From positions 1 through 13,561 of the forward strand of contig CAJYBN010000062.1 of NCBI GenBank assembly GCA_913064925.1: 13,561 nt of DNA. The letters are read 5' to 3'. Below, piece after piece: positions 5,721 to 11,783 of the stretch; position 1 is the stretch's first letter; each line of letters opens with the position of its first letter. This stretch comes from an uncultured Peptococcaceae bacterium (GTDB lineage: Bacteria > Bacillota > Desulfotomaculia > Desulfotomaculales > Desulfallaceae). Below the pieces are notes generated by a model, which was not told the DNA's origin, made no database searches, and worked only from the letters and a program-made list of their open reading frames with translations. Made by a program: the position numbers and the translations under genes.

Positions 5721-7652
5721 TTAACCACGCTCGCGCTGCCTTCGGGTTAAAAGCACGACGGCCGCCAGCGCCCCCGCGGCAGCCAGGGCCGTGAGGGGCA
5801 GAGTCATGGCCGGGTTGACAGCGCGGATAAAGTAAACCAGGTGGGCCACAAGGCCCCCGGTGAGGAAGGCCAGTGCGAATATCAGCAGCCACATGGCCGC
5901 ACCCTCCCGCCATCCCCGTTCCTTGATTATCACCAGCGTGGAGGCAATGCAGGGCACGAACAGAGTCAACGTGACCAGGGCCACGAATTTTTGCAGCGGC
6001 TCAAGGTTCATTTCCATGATGCCCGCCGTGCCGAAATCCCGGCGGATAAAGCCCATGAGAAAGGCATTGGCTGTTTCGCCGGGCAAAAAGAGCCACCCGG
6101 CCAGCAAGGGCTCCATCAGCCGCTCTATTCTTTCCATGAGCCCGGTGACCCGCAGCAACCCCAGCAGCAGCGCCCCGCCCAGGAATATGGGGATGGCCTC
6201 CTTGATGAAGCCGCAGGTCCGCACCCAGGTTTTCAGCAGCACGTTGCCGGGCCGGGGCAGGCGCATGGAAGGCAGGTCCATCAACAGCGGCAGGGTATAG
6301 CCAGGCAGGAAACGGCCGGCCGCCGTACCCACCCCCACCATGACGCTGAAAATGAGAAAGGCGTAAAGAAACATGAAACCGGACCCCAGCGTCCCCAGGA
6401 TGGCCGTGACAAAAGCCATCTGCGCCGAGCAGGGCACGGACAGGGCCAGCAGGAAGATGGCGATGCGGCGCTCCCGGTCGGTGGCCAGTATACGCGTGGT
6501 GATGGCAGCCATGGTCACGCAGCCGAACCCCAGCACCAGCGGGATGACCGCCTGCCCGTTCAGGCCCAGGTAGCCCATCGCCCGGTCCATTAAAATGGCG
6601 ATGCGGGGCAGGTAACCAGAGTCTTCCAGCAGGGAAAGCACCAGGTAAAAGCCCCCCACCAGGGGGAAGAGCAAGCCCAGCAGGTAAGTAACGGCCATGG
6701 TCAATAGCCCGAACTGCCCCGCCAGGATAATCCCCACGGAAGACTGCAGGTCTATAATGCGGGACAGCAGGGACCGCACCAGGGGCTCGTAGTACTGGGT
6801 CATTACCACGCCTTCGGTAAATTCCACCACCACTTGGGCGAAGAATACCCCCACCAGCTCGTAAACCAGCCACAGTGTCAGGGCCAGGGCAGGAATGCCG
6901 GTAAGAGGTCTGATCAGCCAGCGGCCCAGCCGGGTGGCAAAGCTCTCGTCCCGCCCTTGCTCCCGCAGCACGGCGTCAACCAGCTCGTTGACCCGGCGCC
7001 GCCGCGCGGCATATATCCTTTCCTTTTCCCGGCCCGGCTCCAGCCCGCGGCGGGCGGCCACCTGCGGGTCCCCTTCCAAAACCAGCAGCGCTTCCCCCCG
7101 GGGTAAGCCGGGGCAGGCGCGCAGCAAATTTTCCACCGGGGGATCACAGCGCCCGGAGCGCGCTTCCGCCAGCCGCTCTTTTAATTTCTCCACACCAAAG
7201 CCGGTCACTGCCGCCGTAGGTACCACGGGAACGCCCAGGCGGCGCTCCAACTCCTCCGCGTCGACTTCCAGGCCGCGGGCCAGCAGCTCGTCGGTCATGT
7301 TCAGGGCCACCACCATGGGCACCCCCGTATCGGCCAGCTGGCAGGTAAGGAAAAGGTCGCGGCTTAAGTGCACCGCGTCCACCACGTTAATCACCAGGTC
7401 GGCGGTCAGCACGGCGTCCCGTACCAAAGCCTCTTCGGGCGTGAAGGAGGAAAGGCTGTACACTCCCGGGGTATCCACCAGGAAGTCGTTCCGCCATTTA
7501 CCGCAGTAAAACTCCATGGTGGTACCGGGAAAGTTGGACACATCCACGTAGTGCCCCGTCAACCGGTGGAAATACACCGACTTGCCCACGTTGGGATTGC
7601 CCACCAGCACGATCTTTTTTTGCCCCGGTGCCAGTTTTTCTTGCCAGTTCAT
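5721..7652 (-). CDS. feoB: Ferrous iron transporter FeoB
   Basis: Encodes 643 residues from the ATG at 7652, with GAGGT nine bases upstream. The cytoplasmic G domain has G1 GNPNVGKS (18-25), G3 DTPG (60-63) and G4 NMTD (118-121), followed by a helical linker domain (about 170-245). The membrane part spans about 250-635 with many hydrophobic helices. It contains the two Gate-type repeats: LGFGCVTMAAITTRIL (374-389) with SVPCSAQMAF (405-414), and FVPCIASTLVIIKE (565-578). FeoB imports Fe(II) across the cytoplasmic membrane with its GTPase controlling the pore. It is shorter than the roughly 750 residues of the E. coli protein, and the Gate motif lacks the usual Asn-Val-Pro after the Cys. feoA lies 148 bases upstream on the same strand, which fixes the assignment to the Feo system; a divergent Feo-like metal specificity remains possible. 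Confidence 0.93.
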   Translation of the reverse strand: MNWQEKLAPGQKKIVLVGNPNVGKSVYFHRLTGHYVDVSNFPGTTMEFYCGKWRNDFLVDTPGVYSLSSFTPEEALVRDAVLTADLVINVVDAVHLSRDLFLTCQLADTGVPMVVALNMTDELLARGLEVDAEELERRLGVPVVPTAAVTGFGVEKLKERLAEARSGRCDPPVENLLRACPGLPRGEALLVLEGDPQVAARRGLEPGREKERIYAARRRRVNELVDAVLREQGRDESFATRLGRWLIRPLTGIPALALTLWLVYELVGVFFAQVVVEFTEGVVMTQYYEPLVRSLLSRIIDLQSSVGIILAGQFGLLTMAVTYLLGLLFPLVGGFYLVLSLLEDSGYLPRIAILMDRAMGYLGLNGQAVIPLVLGFGCVTMAAITTRILATDRERRIAIFLLALSVPCSAQMAFVTAILGTLGSGFMFLYAFLIFSVMVGVGTAAGRFLPGYTLPLLMDLPSMRLPRPGNVLLKTWVRTCGFIKEAIPIFLGGALLLGLLRVTGLMERIERLMEPLLAGWLFLPGETANAFLMGFIRRDFGTAGIMEMNLEPLQKFVALVTLTLFVPCIASTLVIIKERGWREGAAMWLLIFALAFLTGGLVAHLVYFIRAVNPAMTLPLTALAAAGALAAVVLLTRRQRERG

Positions 7653-7671
7653 CGGCTGGTTACCTCGCTGT

Positions 7672-7703
7672 GTAAATTATTAGAGTATTTACGCCATATT
7701 ATA
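7672..7703 (-). promoter_or_regulatory. Possible internal feoB promoter with a downstream inverted repeat
   Basis: On the reverse strand a perfect TATAAT lies at 7698-7703 but no TTGACA-like hexamer lies 16-18 bases upstream, where there is instead a GC-rich hairpin (7718-7733). Just downstream, GTAAAT (7687-7692 on the reverse strand) and ATTTAC (7672-7677) form a 6-base inverted repeat with a 9-base centre, placed where an operator for an activator-dependent or repressed promoter could be. Confidence 0.35.
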
Positions 7704-7749
7704 CGCGAGCCGGCCTGCCCGCCGCCCGGCGGGAAGCGGGATAGCCAAC

Positions 7750-7771
7750 AAAAAAACCCGGCCATACCGGG
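7750..7771 (-). terminator. Intrinsic terminator between feoA and feoB
   Basis: On the reverse strand CCCGG (7767-7771) pairs with CCGGG (7757-7761) over a 5-base loop and is followed directly by seven Ts (7750-7756). It lies about 30 bases after the feoA stop and about 100 bases before the feoB start, so it should limit read-through from feoA to feoB. Confidence 0.75.
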
Positions 7772-7800
7772 CAATTATATGGAATGCTGCAAACGGCTTT

Positions 7801-8073
7801 TCAGCAAACTTCACTTTCCAGCGCCGCGGGCACCGGCTGCGCCACGCCCGCCCGGGTCAGCAGCTCGACAATGACGCGGCGGGCCAAATCCCGGCCCACA
7901 GCTACTTCCTGCCTGTGCTTGCCCAGCACCACCGGACCGGCGGGTATCGCCTCAACGCAGCTAAAAACCGCTCCCTCCTCAATGCCCATGCGAAGGGCCT
8001 GCTCCTTTAACCTGGCATCGGCGATGGCCGTTATTTTAACCAGGTCCCCCCTTCTCACGCGATCCAGCTGCAT
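7801..8073 (-). CDS. feoA: Ferrous iron transport accessory protein FeoA
   Basis: Encodes 90 residues from the ATG at 8073, with an ideal GGAGGT six bases upstream. The sequence fits the small SH3-like FeoA fold: LDRVRRGDLVKITAI, then LKEQALRMGIEEGAVF, then GPVVLGKHRQEVAVGRDLARRVIVEL. FeoA is a cytoplasmic partner of FeoB that is needed for full ferrous iron uptake, although its exact mode of action is unsettled. The tail after about residue 72 (TRAGVAQPVPAALESEVC) is an extension without recognised motif. The gene comes first in the feoA-feoB order, has a strong promoter with a Fur-like site at the start point, and is separated from feoB by a terminator. Confidence 0.92.
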   Translation of the reverse strand: MQLDRVRRGDLVKITAIADARLKEQALRMGIEEGAVFSCVEAIPAGPVVLGKHRQEVAVGRDLARRVIVELLTRAGVAQPVPAALESEVC

Positions 8074-8097
8074 GCTCGTACCTCCAATGATTGAAAA

Positions 8098-8112
8098 AGA
8101 TAACCGTTCTCA
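8098..8112 (-). promoter_or_regulatory. Putative Fur box at the feoA start point
   Basis: The reverse strand reads TGAGAAC-G-GTTATCT. Against the Bacillus-type 7-1-7 Fur consensus TGATAAT-N-ATTATCA it matches 10 of 14 positions and keeps the GA.AA.-N-.TT.TC symmetry. It covers the predicted transcription start, where iron-loaded Fur would block transcription. The match is moderate and found by eye. Confidence 0.45.
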
Positions 8113-8117
8113 GTAAT

Positions 8118-8146
8118 ATTATATTTTCCATGGACATACCGGTCAA
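8118..8146 (-). promoter_or_regulatory. feoA promoter
   Basis: On the reverse strand TTGACC lies at 8141-8146 and TATAAT at 8118-8123 with a 17-base spacer. Five of six bases match at -35 and all six at -10. Transcription should begin near 8111, about 38 bases before the feoA ATG. Confidence 0.8.
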
Positions 8147-8215
8147 CAATTAATTCACGGAATTGATAAAAAAAAATCGGGCAAACTAAAAGTAAAAAGG
8201 AGGATGAAATGGTAC

Positions 8216-8365
8216 ATGACCAATATCGATACTAAAGGAATGGAAGTTGCCCAATTAAGCGAGGAGCAGCTGCAGCGTTTGCAAAGCGCGGAAAAGGAAT
8301 TGAACAACGCCGGGGCCGGCCGGGAGATTTACCTGCTGGCGGTAACCCGCCGCCCGGGCCAGTAA
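8216..8365 (+). CDS. Small protein of unknown function (49 aa)
   Basis: A forward frame from ATG 8216 to TAA 8363-8365 gives 49 residues: a short polar lead, an amphipathic helix VAQLSEEQLQRLQSAEKELN (11-30), and a strand-like end REIYLLAV (36-43) before a basic tail. A strong AAAAAGGAGG (to 8203) precedes it, but the spacing is unusual: 12 bases to this ATG, zero to an in-frame ATG at 8204 (adding MKWY), and an ideal 5 to an out-of-frame ATG at 8209. The helix plus conserved-looking YLLAV end and the strong ribosome binding site suggest a real gene. I recognise the general look of small proteins from related Clostridia but cannot name a family. It is divergent from feoA and convergent with the chemoreceptor gene. 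Confidence 0.65.
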   Translation: MTNIDTKGMEVAQLSEEQLQRLQSAEKELNNAGAGREIYLLAVTRRPGQ

Positions 8366-8438
8366 ATTAAACATTGCAATCCATACTGCACCAAGTTCAT
8401 ATCCCGGGCTAATGCCGCCGCTGACAATTAAGATTGCA

Positions 8439-8481
8439 TAAAAATAAACATAACCGGGCGTCCATGGCTGCGAACACCCGG
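8439..8481 (-). terminator. Terminator of the chemoreceptor gene
   Basis: On the reverse strand CCGGGTG (8475-8481) pairs with CGCCCGG (8454-8460), seven pairs including one U-G, with a 14-base loop. A T-rich tract (8439-8452, interrupted by A and G) follows. It begins 27 bases after the stop codon of the chemoreceptor gene. Confidence 0.6.
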
Positions 8482-8508
8482 CTGTCAGATAAAACCATTA
8501 CTACTTTG

Positions 8509-10419
8509 CTAATCCGCCACTTTAAACCCGGTCACCGCCTGCTGCAGTTCCGACGCAATAGCAGCCAGTTCCTGGGCGGCATTGGACAGCTGCTGAATTG
8601 TCGAGGATACCTGCTGGCTGGCCGCCGAAAGCTGCTGGGTGCCCTCATTGACCTGGCCGGCGCCAGCGGCCAGGTCCTTAATGATGCCGGCATTGCGCTC
8701 GATGGCCCGGATAATCTCTTCCAGCGCCGTTCCGGCGGTTCCGGCCAGCCGCACTCCTTCATTGACCTCGGCTTCTTCCTGTTCCATAGCCGCTATGACT
8801 TTGCCCACGCCCGCCTGCACCTGTTCCACCAGCCCGGTGATTTCGGCGGCCGCCTGGCCGGATTGCTCGGCCAGCTTGCGCACTTCTTCGGCCACCACGG
8901 CAAAGCCCCGGCCGTGTTCCCCCGCCCTGGCCGCTTCAATGGCGGCGTTTAAGGCCAACAGGTTGGTCTGGTCGGCAATGCCGGTGATGGTGTTGATGAT
9001 CTGGCCGATTTTGCCGGATTGCTGCCCCAGGTCGTGCACCGCCCGGGAGATGGTTTTGCTGTTTTCCGCTATGGCATTGATTTTCTCCAGGGCCTGTTCA
9101 ACCGCCCGGCTGCCCTCCCGGGCCACTTCCTGCATGTGCAGGGATTCTTTTTCCGCCGCGCTGGCGTTTTCCGCGCTCCGGGCGGAGGAAGCCGCCACTT
9201 CGCTGGTGGTGCTGGCCACCTCTTCCATGCTGGCGCTCACTTCCTGGCCGGAGGCCGCCAGTTCCTGGCTGTGGGAAGATAGTTTCAAAGCATTACTTTG
9301 TACTTTGGCTACGATATCCCGCAGGCTGGCCAGCATCCGGTTGAAGGCGCCGGCCAGCTCGCCTATTTCATCACTGGTTCGCACATCCACTTCTTTGGTC
9401 AGATCACCTCCGGCCACCTGCTGGACATTATTCAGTAACGCGCTGACGGGACGGACTATTTGCGTGGCCAAAAGAATGGATAAAGCCAGGCCGGCCAGCA
9501 CGGCGACCATCCCCAACACCAGGTTGAACCGGCGCAGGGCGTAAACCGGGGCGAGAAAATCTTCCACCGGCGATGACATGGCGATGGACCAGCCCATGCC
9601 CTCATACTTGCCCCAGCCGTCCAGGGGGACATAGGCGATGTATTTATCCACTCCTTCAAAGGTGTACCGGGCAAACCCGCTTTCGCCGGCAATCATTTTC
9701 TCCCCGGCGGCTTTTAAAGCGTCGATGCCCATCTCCAGGATGTTGTCCCGCAGCACCATTTCCCGGTTGGGGTGGGCCATAATCAGCCCCCGGTTGTCAA
9801 CTGCATAGGCGTAGCCCGTCCTGCCGGCTTCTTTTTCAATAGCGGCAAACTGGTCCACCATGGCCCAGATGGTGTCTTCCACCAGCAGGCGGCTGGTAAG
9901 CACCCCGATCACGTTTCCGCCGCTGTCCTTGACGGGATGGGCGAAGCTTAAAACTGGTTTCTGCAGGTCGGTAGACATGCGCACATCAGATATATACAAA
10001 TCTCCTTTGATGGCAGTTTGATACCACTCTTTATCGTCTTTCATTACTCCCACGTTGCCGTCGCTGTCGGCAATCTGCAGGCCGCTGGCGTCGGTCAGGG
10101 AAATGGAGGCGTAACAGCCGTAATCCTGTTTAAAACTCGCCAGCACCGCCGATTTTTCCGCCGCCGGGACATCCATGCTGGTCAGCTTGGGGTGCTTGGC
10201 CATGATCACAATGTCCCGGCTGCGCTCGTAGATGTACTTGTCGATCATGTCGGAGTAAATTTTAGCCTCGGTTAACAACTTCTCCCGGATGTAATCCACC
10301 AGCATAGCCCGGGATTTGTTATATGACAAATAACCAATTGATAATACCGCGATGATGATTAAGACCGTGGTGATTAAAGCAAGTCTTGTTTTAATGCTTG
10401 TTCGCATAAACACGGGCAT
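8509..10419 (-). CDS. Methyl-accepting chemotaxis protein, double-CACHE sensor
   Basis: Encodes 636 residues from the ATG at 10419; an in-frame TAA lies five codons upstream, and the next ATG is at 10407 (MRTS). Neither start has a good ribosome binding site. Layout: transmembrane helix 13-33, a periplasm-equivalent sensor 37-296, second helix about 299-320, HAMP 320-373, and the long methylation and signalling coiled coil to the end. The CheA/CheW tip with IADQTNLLALNAA and GRGFAVVAEEVRKLAEQ spans about 481-520. The sensor carries CACHE-type sequence (EWYQTAIKGDLYISDV at 131-146, followed by FAHPVKDSGGNVIGVL at 159-174). Acetyl-choline or amino-acid ligands bind such domains in other bacteria, but the strict amino-acid motif is not clear here because Lys replaces the usual Arg two residues before the Trp-Tyr pair. 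It should sit in polar receptor arrays and steer motility. It has its own promoter and terminator. Confidence 0.93.
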   Translation of the reverse strand: MPVFMRTSIKTRLALITTVLIIIAVLSIGYLSYNKSRAMLVDYIREKLLTEAKIYSDMIDKYIYERSRDIVIMAKHPKLTSMDVPAAEKSAVLASFKQDYGCYASISLTDASGLQIADSDGNVGVMKDDKEWYQTAIKGDLYISDVRMSTDLQKPVLSFAHPVKDSGGNVIGVLTSRLLVEDTIWAMVDQFAAIEKEAGRTGYAYAVDNRGLIMAHPNREMVLRDNILEMGIDALKAAGEKMIAGESGFARYTFEGVDKYIAYVPLDGWGKYEGMGWSIAMSSPVEDFLAPVYALRRFNLVLGMVAVLAGLALSILLATQIVRPVSALLNNVQQVAGGDLTKEVDVRTSDEIGELAGAFNRMLASLRDIVAKVQSNALKLSSHSQELAASGQEVSASMEEVASTTSEVAASSARSAENASAAEKESLHMQEVAREGSRAVEQALEKINAIAENSKTISRAVHDLGQQSGKIGQIINTITGIADQTNLLALNAAIEAARAGEHGRGFAVVAEEVRKLAEQSGQAAAEITGLVEQVQAGVGKVIAAMEQEEAEVNEGVRLAGTAGTALEEIIRAIERNAGIIKDLAAGAGQVNEGTQQLSAASQQVSSTIQQLSNAAQELAAIASELQQAVTGFKVAD

Positions 10420-10468
10420 AAACTTGCGCTCAGGTTATGCCCTTTTCACCACCTTTCTCGTTAATGCA

Positions 10469-10484
10469 TGTGATATCAATCACA
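10469..10484. promoter_or_regulatory. CRP/FNR-type operator in the chemoreceptor leader
   Basis: TGTGATATCAATCACA is a perfect TGTGA-N6-TCACA palindrome, the consensus for E. coli CRP and also for B. subtilis Fnr. It lies roughly 10-25 bases downstream of the predicted start point, which would suit repression or roadblock, or activation of another start. The cognate regulator is not in this window. Confidence 0.55.
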
Positions 10485-10499
10485 ACATTTTTTTGATAA

Positions 10500-10528
10500 A
10501 TTTTAACAACTAATTTTTACACTGTCAA
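10500..10528 (-). promoter_or_regulatory. Promoter of the chemoreceptor gene
   Basis: On the reverse strand TTGACA lies at 10523-10528 and TAAAAT at 10500-10505 with a 17-base spacer. Transcription would start near 10493, giving a leader of about 75 bases. Confidence 0.75.
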
Positions 10529-10653
10529 TATTTTTCGTTTATTCTCTCACCCATGGGCCCGCGCCTTATAACCGGGAATGAAAACAGGTATTTACAGGGC
10601 TTCCCACAATGGTATTGCAGAACTTCAGTTCAAGTATTTCCGCTTATTAAGTC

Positions 10654-10678
10654 AAAAAGCCGCTGTTTCAGCGGCTTT
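10654..10678 (-). terminator. Intrinsic terminator of the nitroreductase gene
   Basis: On the reverse strand AAAGCCGCTG pairs perfectly with CAGCGGCTTT (10 pairs, 3-base loop, 10656-10678) and the T run continues to 10654. It starts 18 bases after the nitroreductase stop codon. The stem also has a short T run in the forward direction. Confidence 0.85.
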
Positions 10679-10696
10679 CCGTGCATGCTCCATATA

Positions 10697-11368
10697 TCAT
10701 GATTGGTCAGTGAACCCGTGCCAGGTTGTAATATTATCCACCGGCTCTCGTTCGCTTTTTACTTCATTCGCCGGGAATTCCCAGTCGGGGTAACCTATGG
10801 CGATGCCCATAATTAATTTTTTGGAATCAGGAATGCCGGTGAATTTTCTAATTACATCCGGATACATTATCCCCTGCCCCTCAATACACGTGCCAAGGCC
10901 ATAGTTCATGGCCACCAAACAGATGGTCTGCGCAACAGCACCGATATCAAATAGTGCCAGCGTTCCTTCCAAAGACTCATCCATGGAAATAATAATTGCG
11001 GCCGGTGCATCAAAAAAGCGAAAACCCCTTTGCATCCATTCCGCTCTTTTCGCGCTGTCTTCCCTTGCAATGCCCATTAGTTTAAATATTTGCTTGGCAA
11101 GGTCAACCTGGCGCTGCTTGTAAATTCCTTTATAGCTCTCGAAGTTCATACTCGGTGTTTTGCCGGACATTAATGCTTCAACATTGGCTTTTCTAATGTT
11201 GTCGAGCACCTCCCCGGTAACAACGGTAAATTCCCAAGGTTGAGTATTCAATGCGGACGGCGATCGCGTAGCTATTTCCAATATTTCCTTGATGACTTCC
11301 TTTGAAACCAGATCTTTTTTATAACCCCTGATACTTTTTCTGGTTCGCACAGCTTCCAAAATATCCAT
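10697..11368 (-). CDS. Nitroreductase-family FMN oxidoreductase
   Basis: Encodes 223 residues from the ATG at 11368; AAAGGGG lies upstream at a somewhat long spacing. The N-terminus has the FMN-phosphate motif RTRKSIRGY (8-16), then ATRSPSALNTQPWEF (33-47), and the C-terminal half has DIGAVAQTICLVAMNYGLGTC and IPDSKKLIMGIAIGYPD, all standard for the NfsA/NfnB-like fold. Such enzymes are FMN homodimers that use NAD(P)H to reduce quinones, nitro compounds or flavins. The natural substrate cannot be read from sequence. The length is normal. The gene is visibly more AT-rich than the feo and glc genes around it, which suggests a different origin or history. It ends in a strong terminator, so it is monocistronic, and its upstream region carries an AT-rich inverted repeat with Fur/PerR-like half boxes. 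Confidence 0.92.
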   Translation of the reverse strand: MDILEAVRTRKSIRGYKKDLVSKEVIKEILEIATRSPSALNTQPWEFTVVTGEVLDNIRKANVEALMSGKTPSMNFESYKGIYKQRQVDLAKQIFKLMGIAREDSAKRAEWMQRGFRFFDAPAAIIISMDESLEGTLALFDIGAVAQTICLVAMNYGLGTCIEGQGIMYPDVIRKFTGIPDSKKLIMGIAIGYPDWEFPANEVKSEREPVDNITTWHGFTDQS

Positions 11369-11436
11369 AACCTAAACAACCCCTTTCATTCTACTGTTTT
11401 ACTGAAAAATTACCATCTTTTTGCAAACAACGCCCT

Positions 11437-11469
11437 AATTATTATAATCTTTTTACTATTATAATAATT
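11437..11469. promoter_or_regulatory. AT-rich 12-base inverted repeat with Fur/PerR-like half boxes
   Basis: AATTATTATAAT (11437-11448) and ATTATAATAATT (11458-11469) are perfect inverted copies with a 9-base centre. Each arm, read outward, starts TTATAATAATT, which matches most of the PerR consensus TTATAAT-N-ATTATAA but diverges at the outer end. Each arm also contains TATAAT. It lies about 70 bases upstream of the nitroreductase start and could serve the divergent glcD side too. Confidence 0.45.
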
Positions 11470-11765
11470 CTGTGCGGCCGAGGGATATCCTGCCAGTATT
11501 CTGTTTCTTATCCTACTTTGATGTTATCGTTTTGCCAGTTGAAGCATTTTGCAGGGTAAGAGCCGGTGTCTACTCACAGCCGTTCCCAAAATATCCCCGG
11601 CAATTTTTCACTGGGCAAAATGCACTTTTTTATCTGGTCACAAGGGTGCCGCAACAGTATAATACAAGGGGATAGTACAGGCCGAGAAAACGGTTGCATG
11701 CGGAATCAATCAATACGCGCTGCAAATATTCGCTGGCCGCATGCCGCTAATAATTTCCATAAACA
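11470..11765. other. Upstream region of glcD, no supported gene
   Basis: About 300 bases precede glcD. Short forward frames exist (for instance 11472-11675 and 11566-11808) but they lack ribosome binding sites and recognisable sequence and overlap one another or the glcD start. The region holds an inverted repeat GCATTTTGC (11544-11552) / GCAAAATGC (11615-11623), the glcD promoter at 11635-11663, and a leader inverted repeat GCATGCGG (11696-11703) / CCGCATGC (11737-11744). Confidence 0.5.
11635..11663 (+). promoter_or_regulatory. Probable glcD promoter
   Basis: TGGTCA (11635-11640, four of six) and a perfect TATAAT (11658-11663) are separated by exactly 17 bases. Transcription would start near 11670, leaving a leader of about 115 bases that contains the GCATGCGG/CCGCATGC inverted repeat. 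Confidence 0.6.
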
Positions 11766-11783
11766 ATGCCTTCCGGGAGTGAT

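Noticed and set aside
5348..5913. Reverse-strand frames of 73 and 114 residues in and around the block downstream of feoB
   Set aside because: They lack ribosome binding sites and motifs, and the longer one overlaps the well-supported end of feoB in another frame.
10578..10793. 71-residue forward frame opposite the end of the nitroreductase gene
   Set aside because: It runs straight through a strong terminator hairpin and into the opposing gene, with no ribosome binding site.
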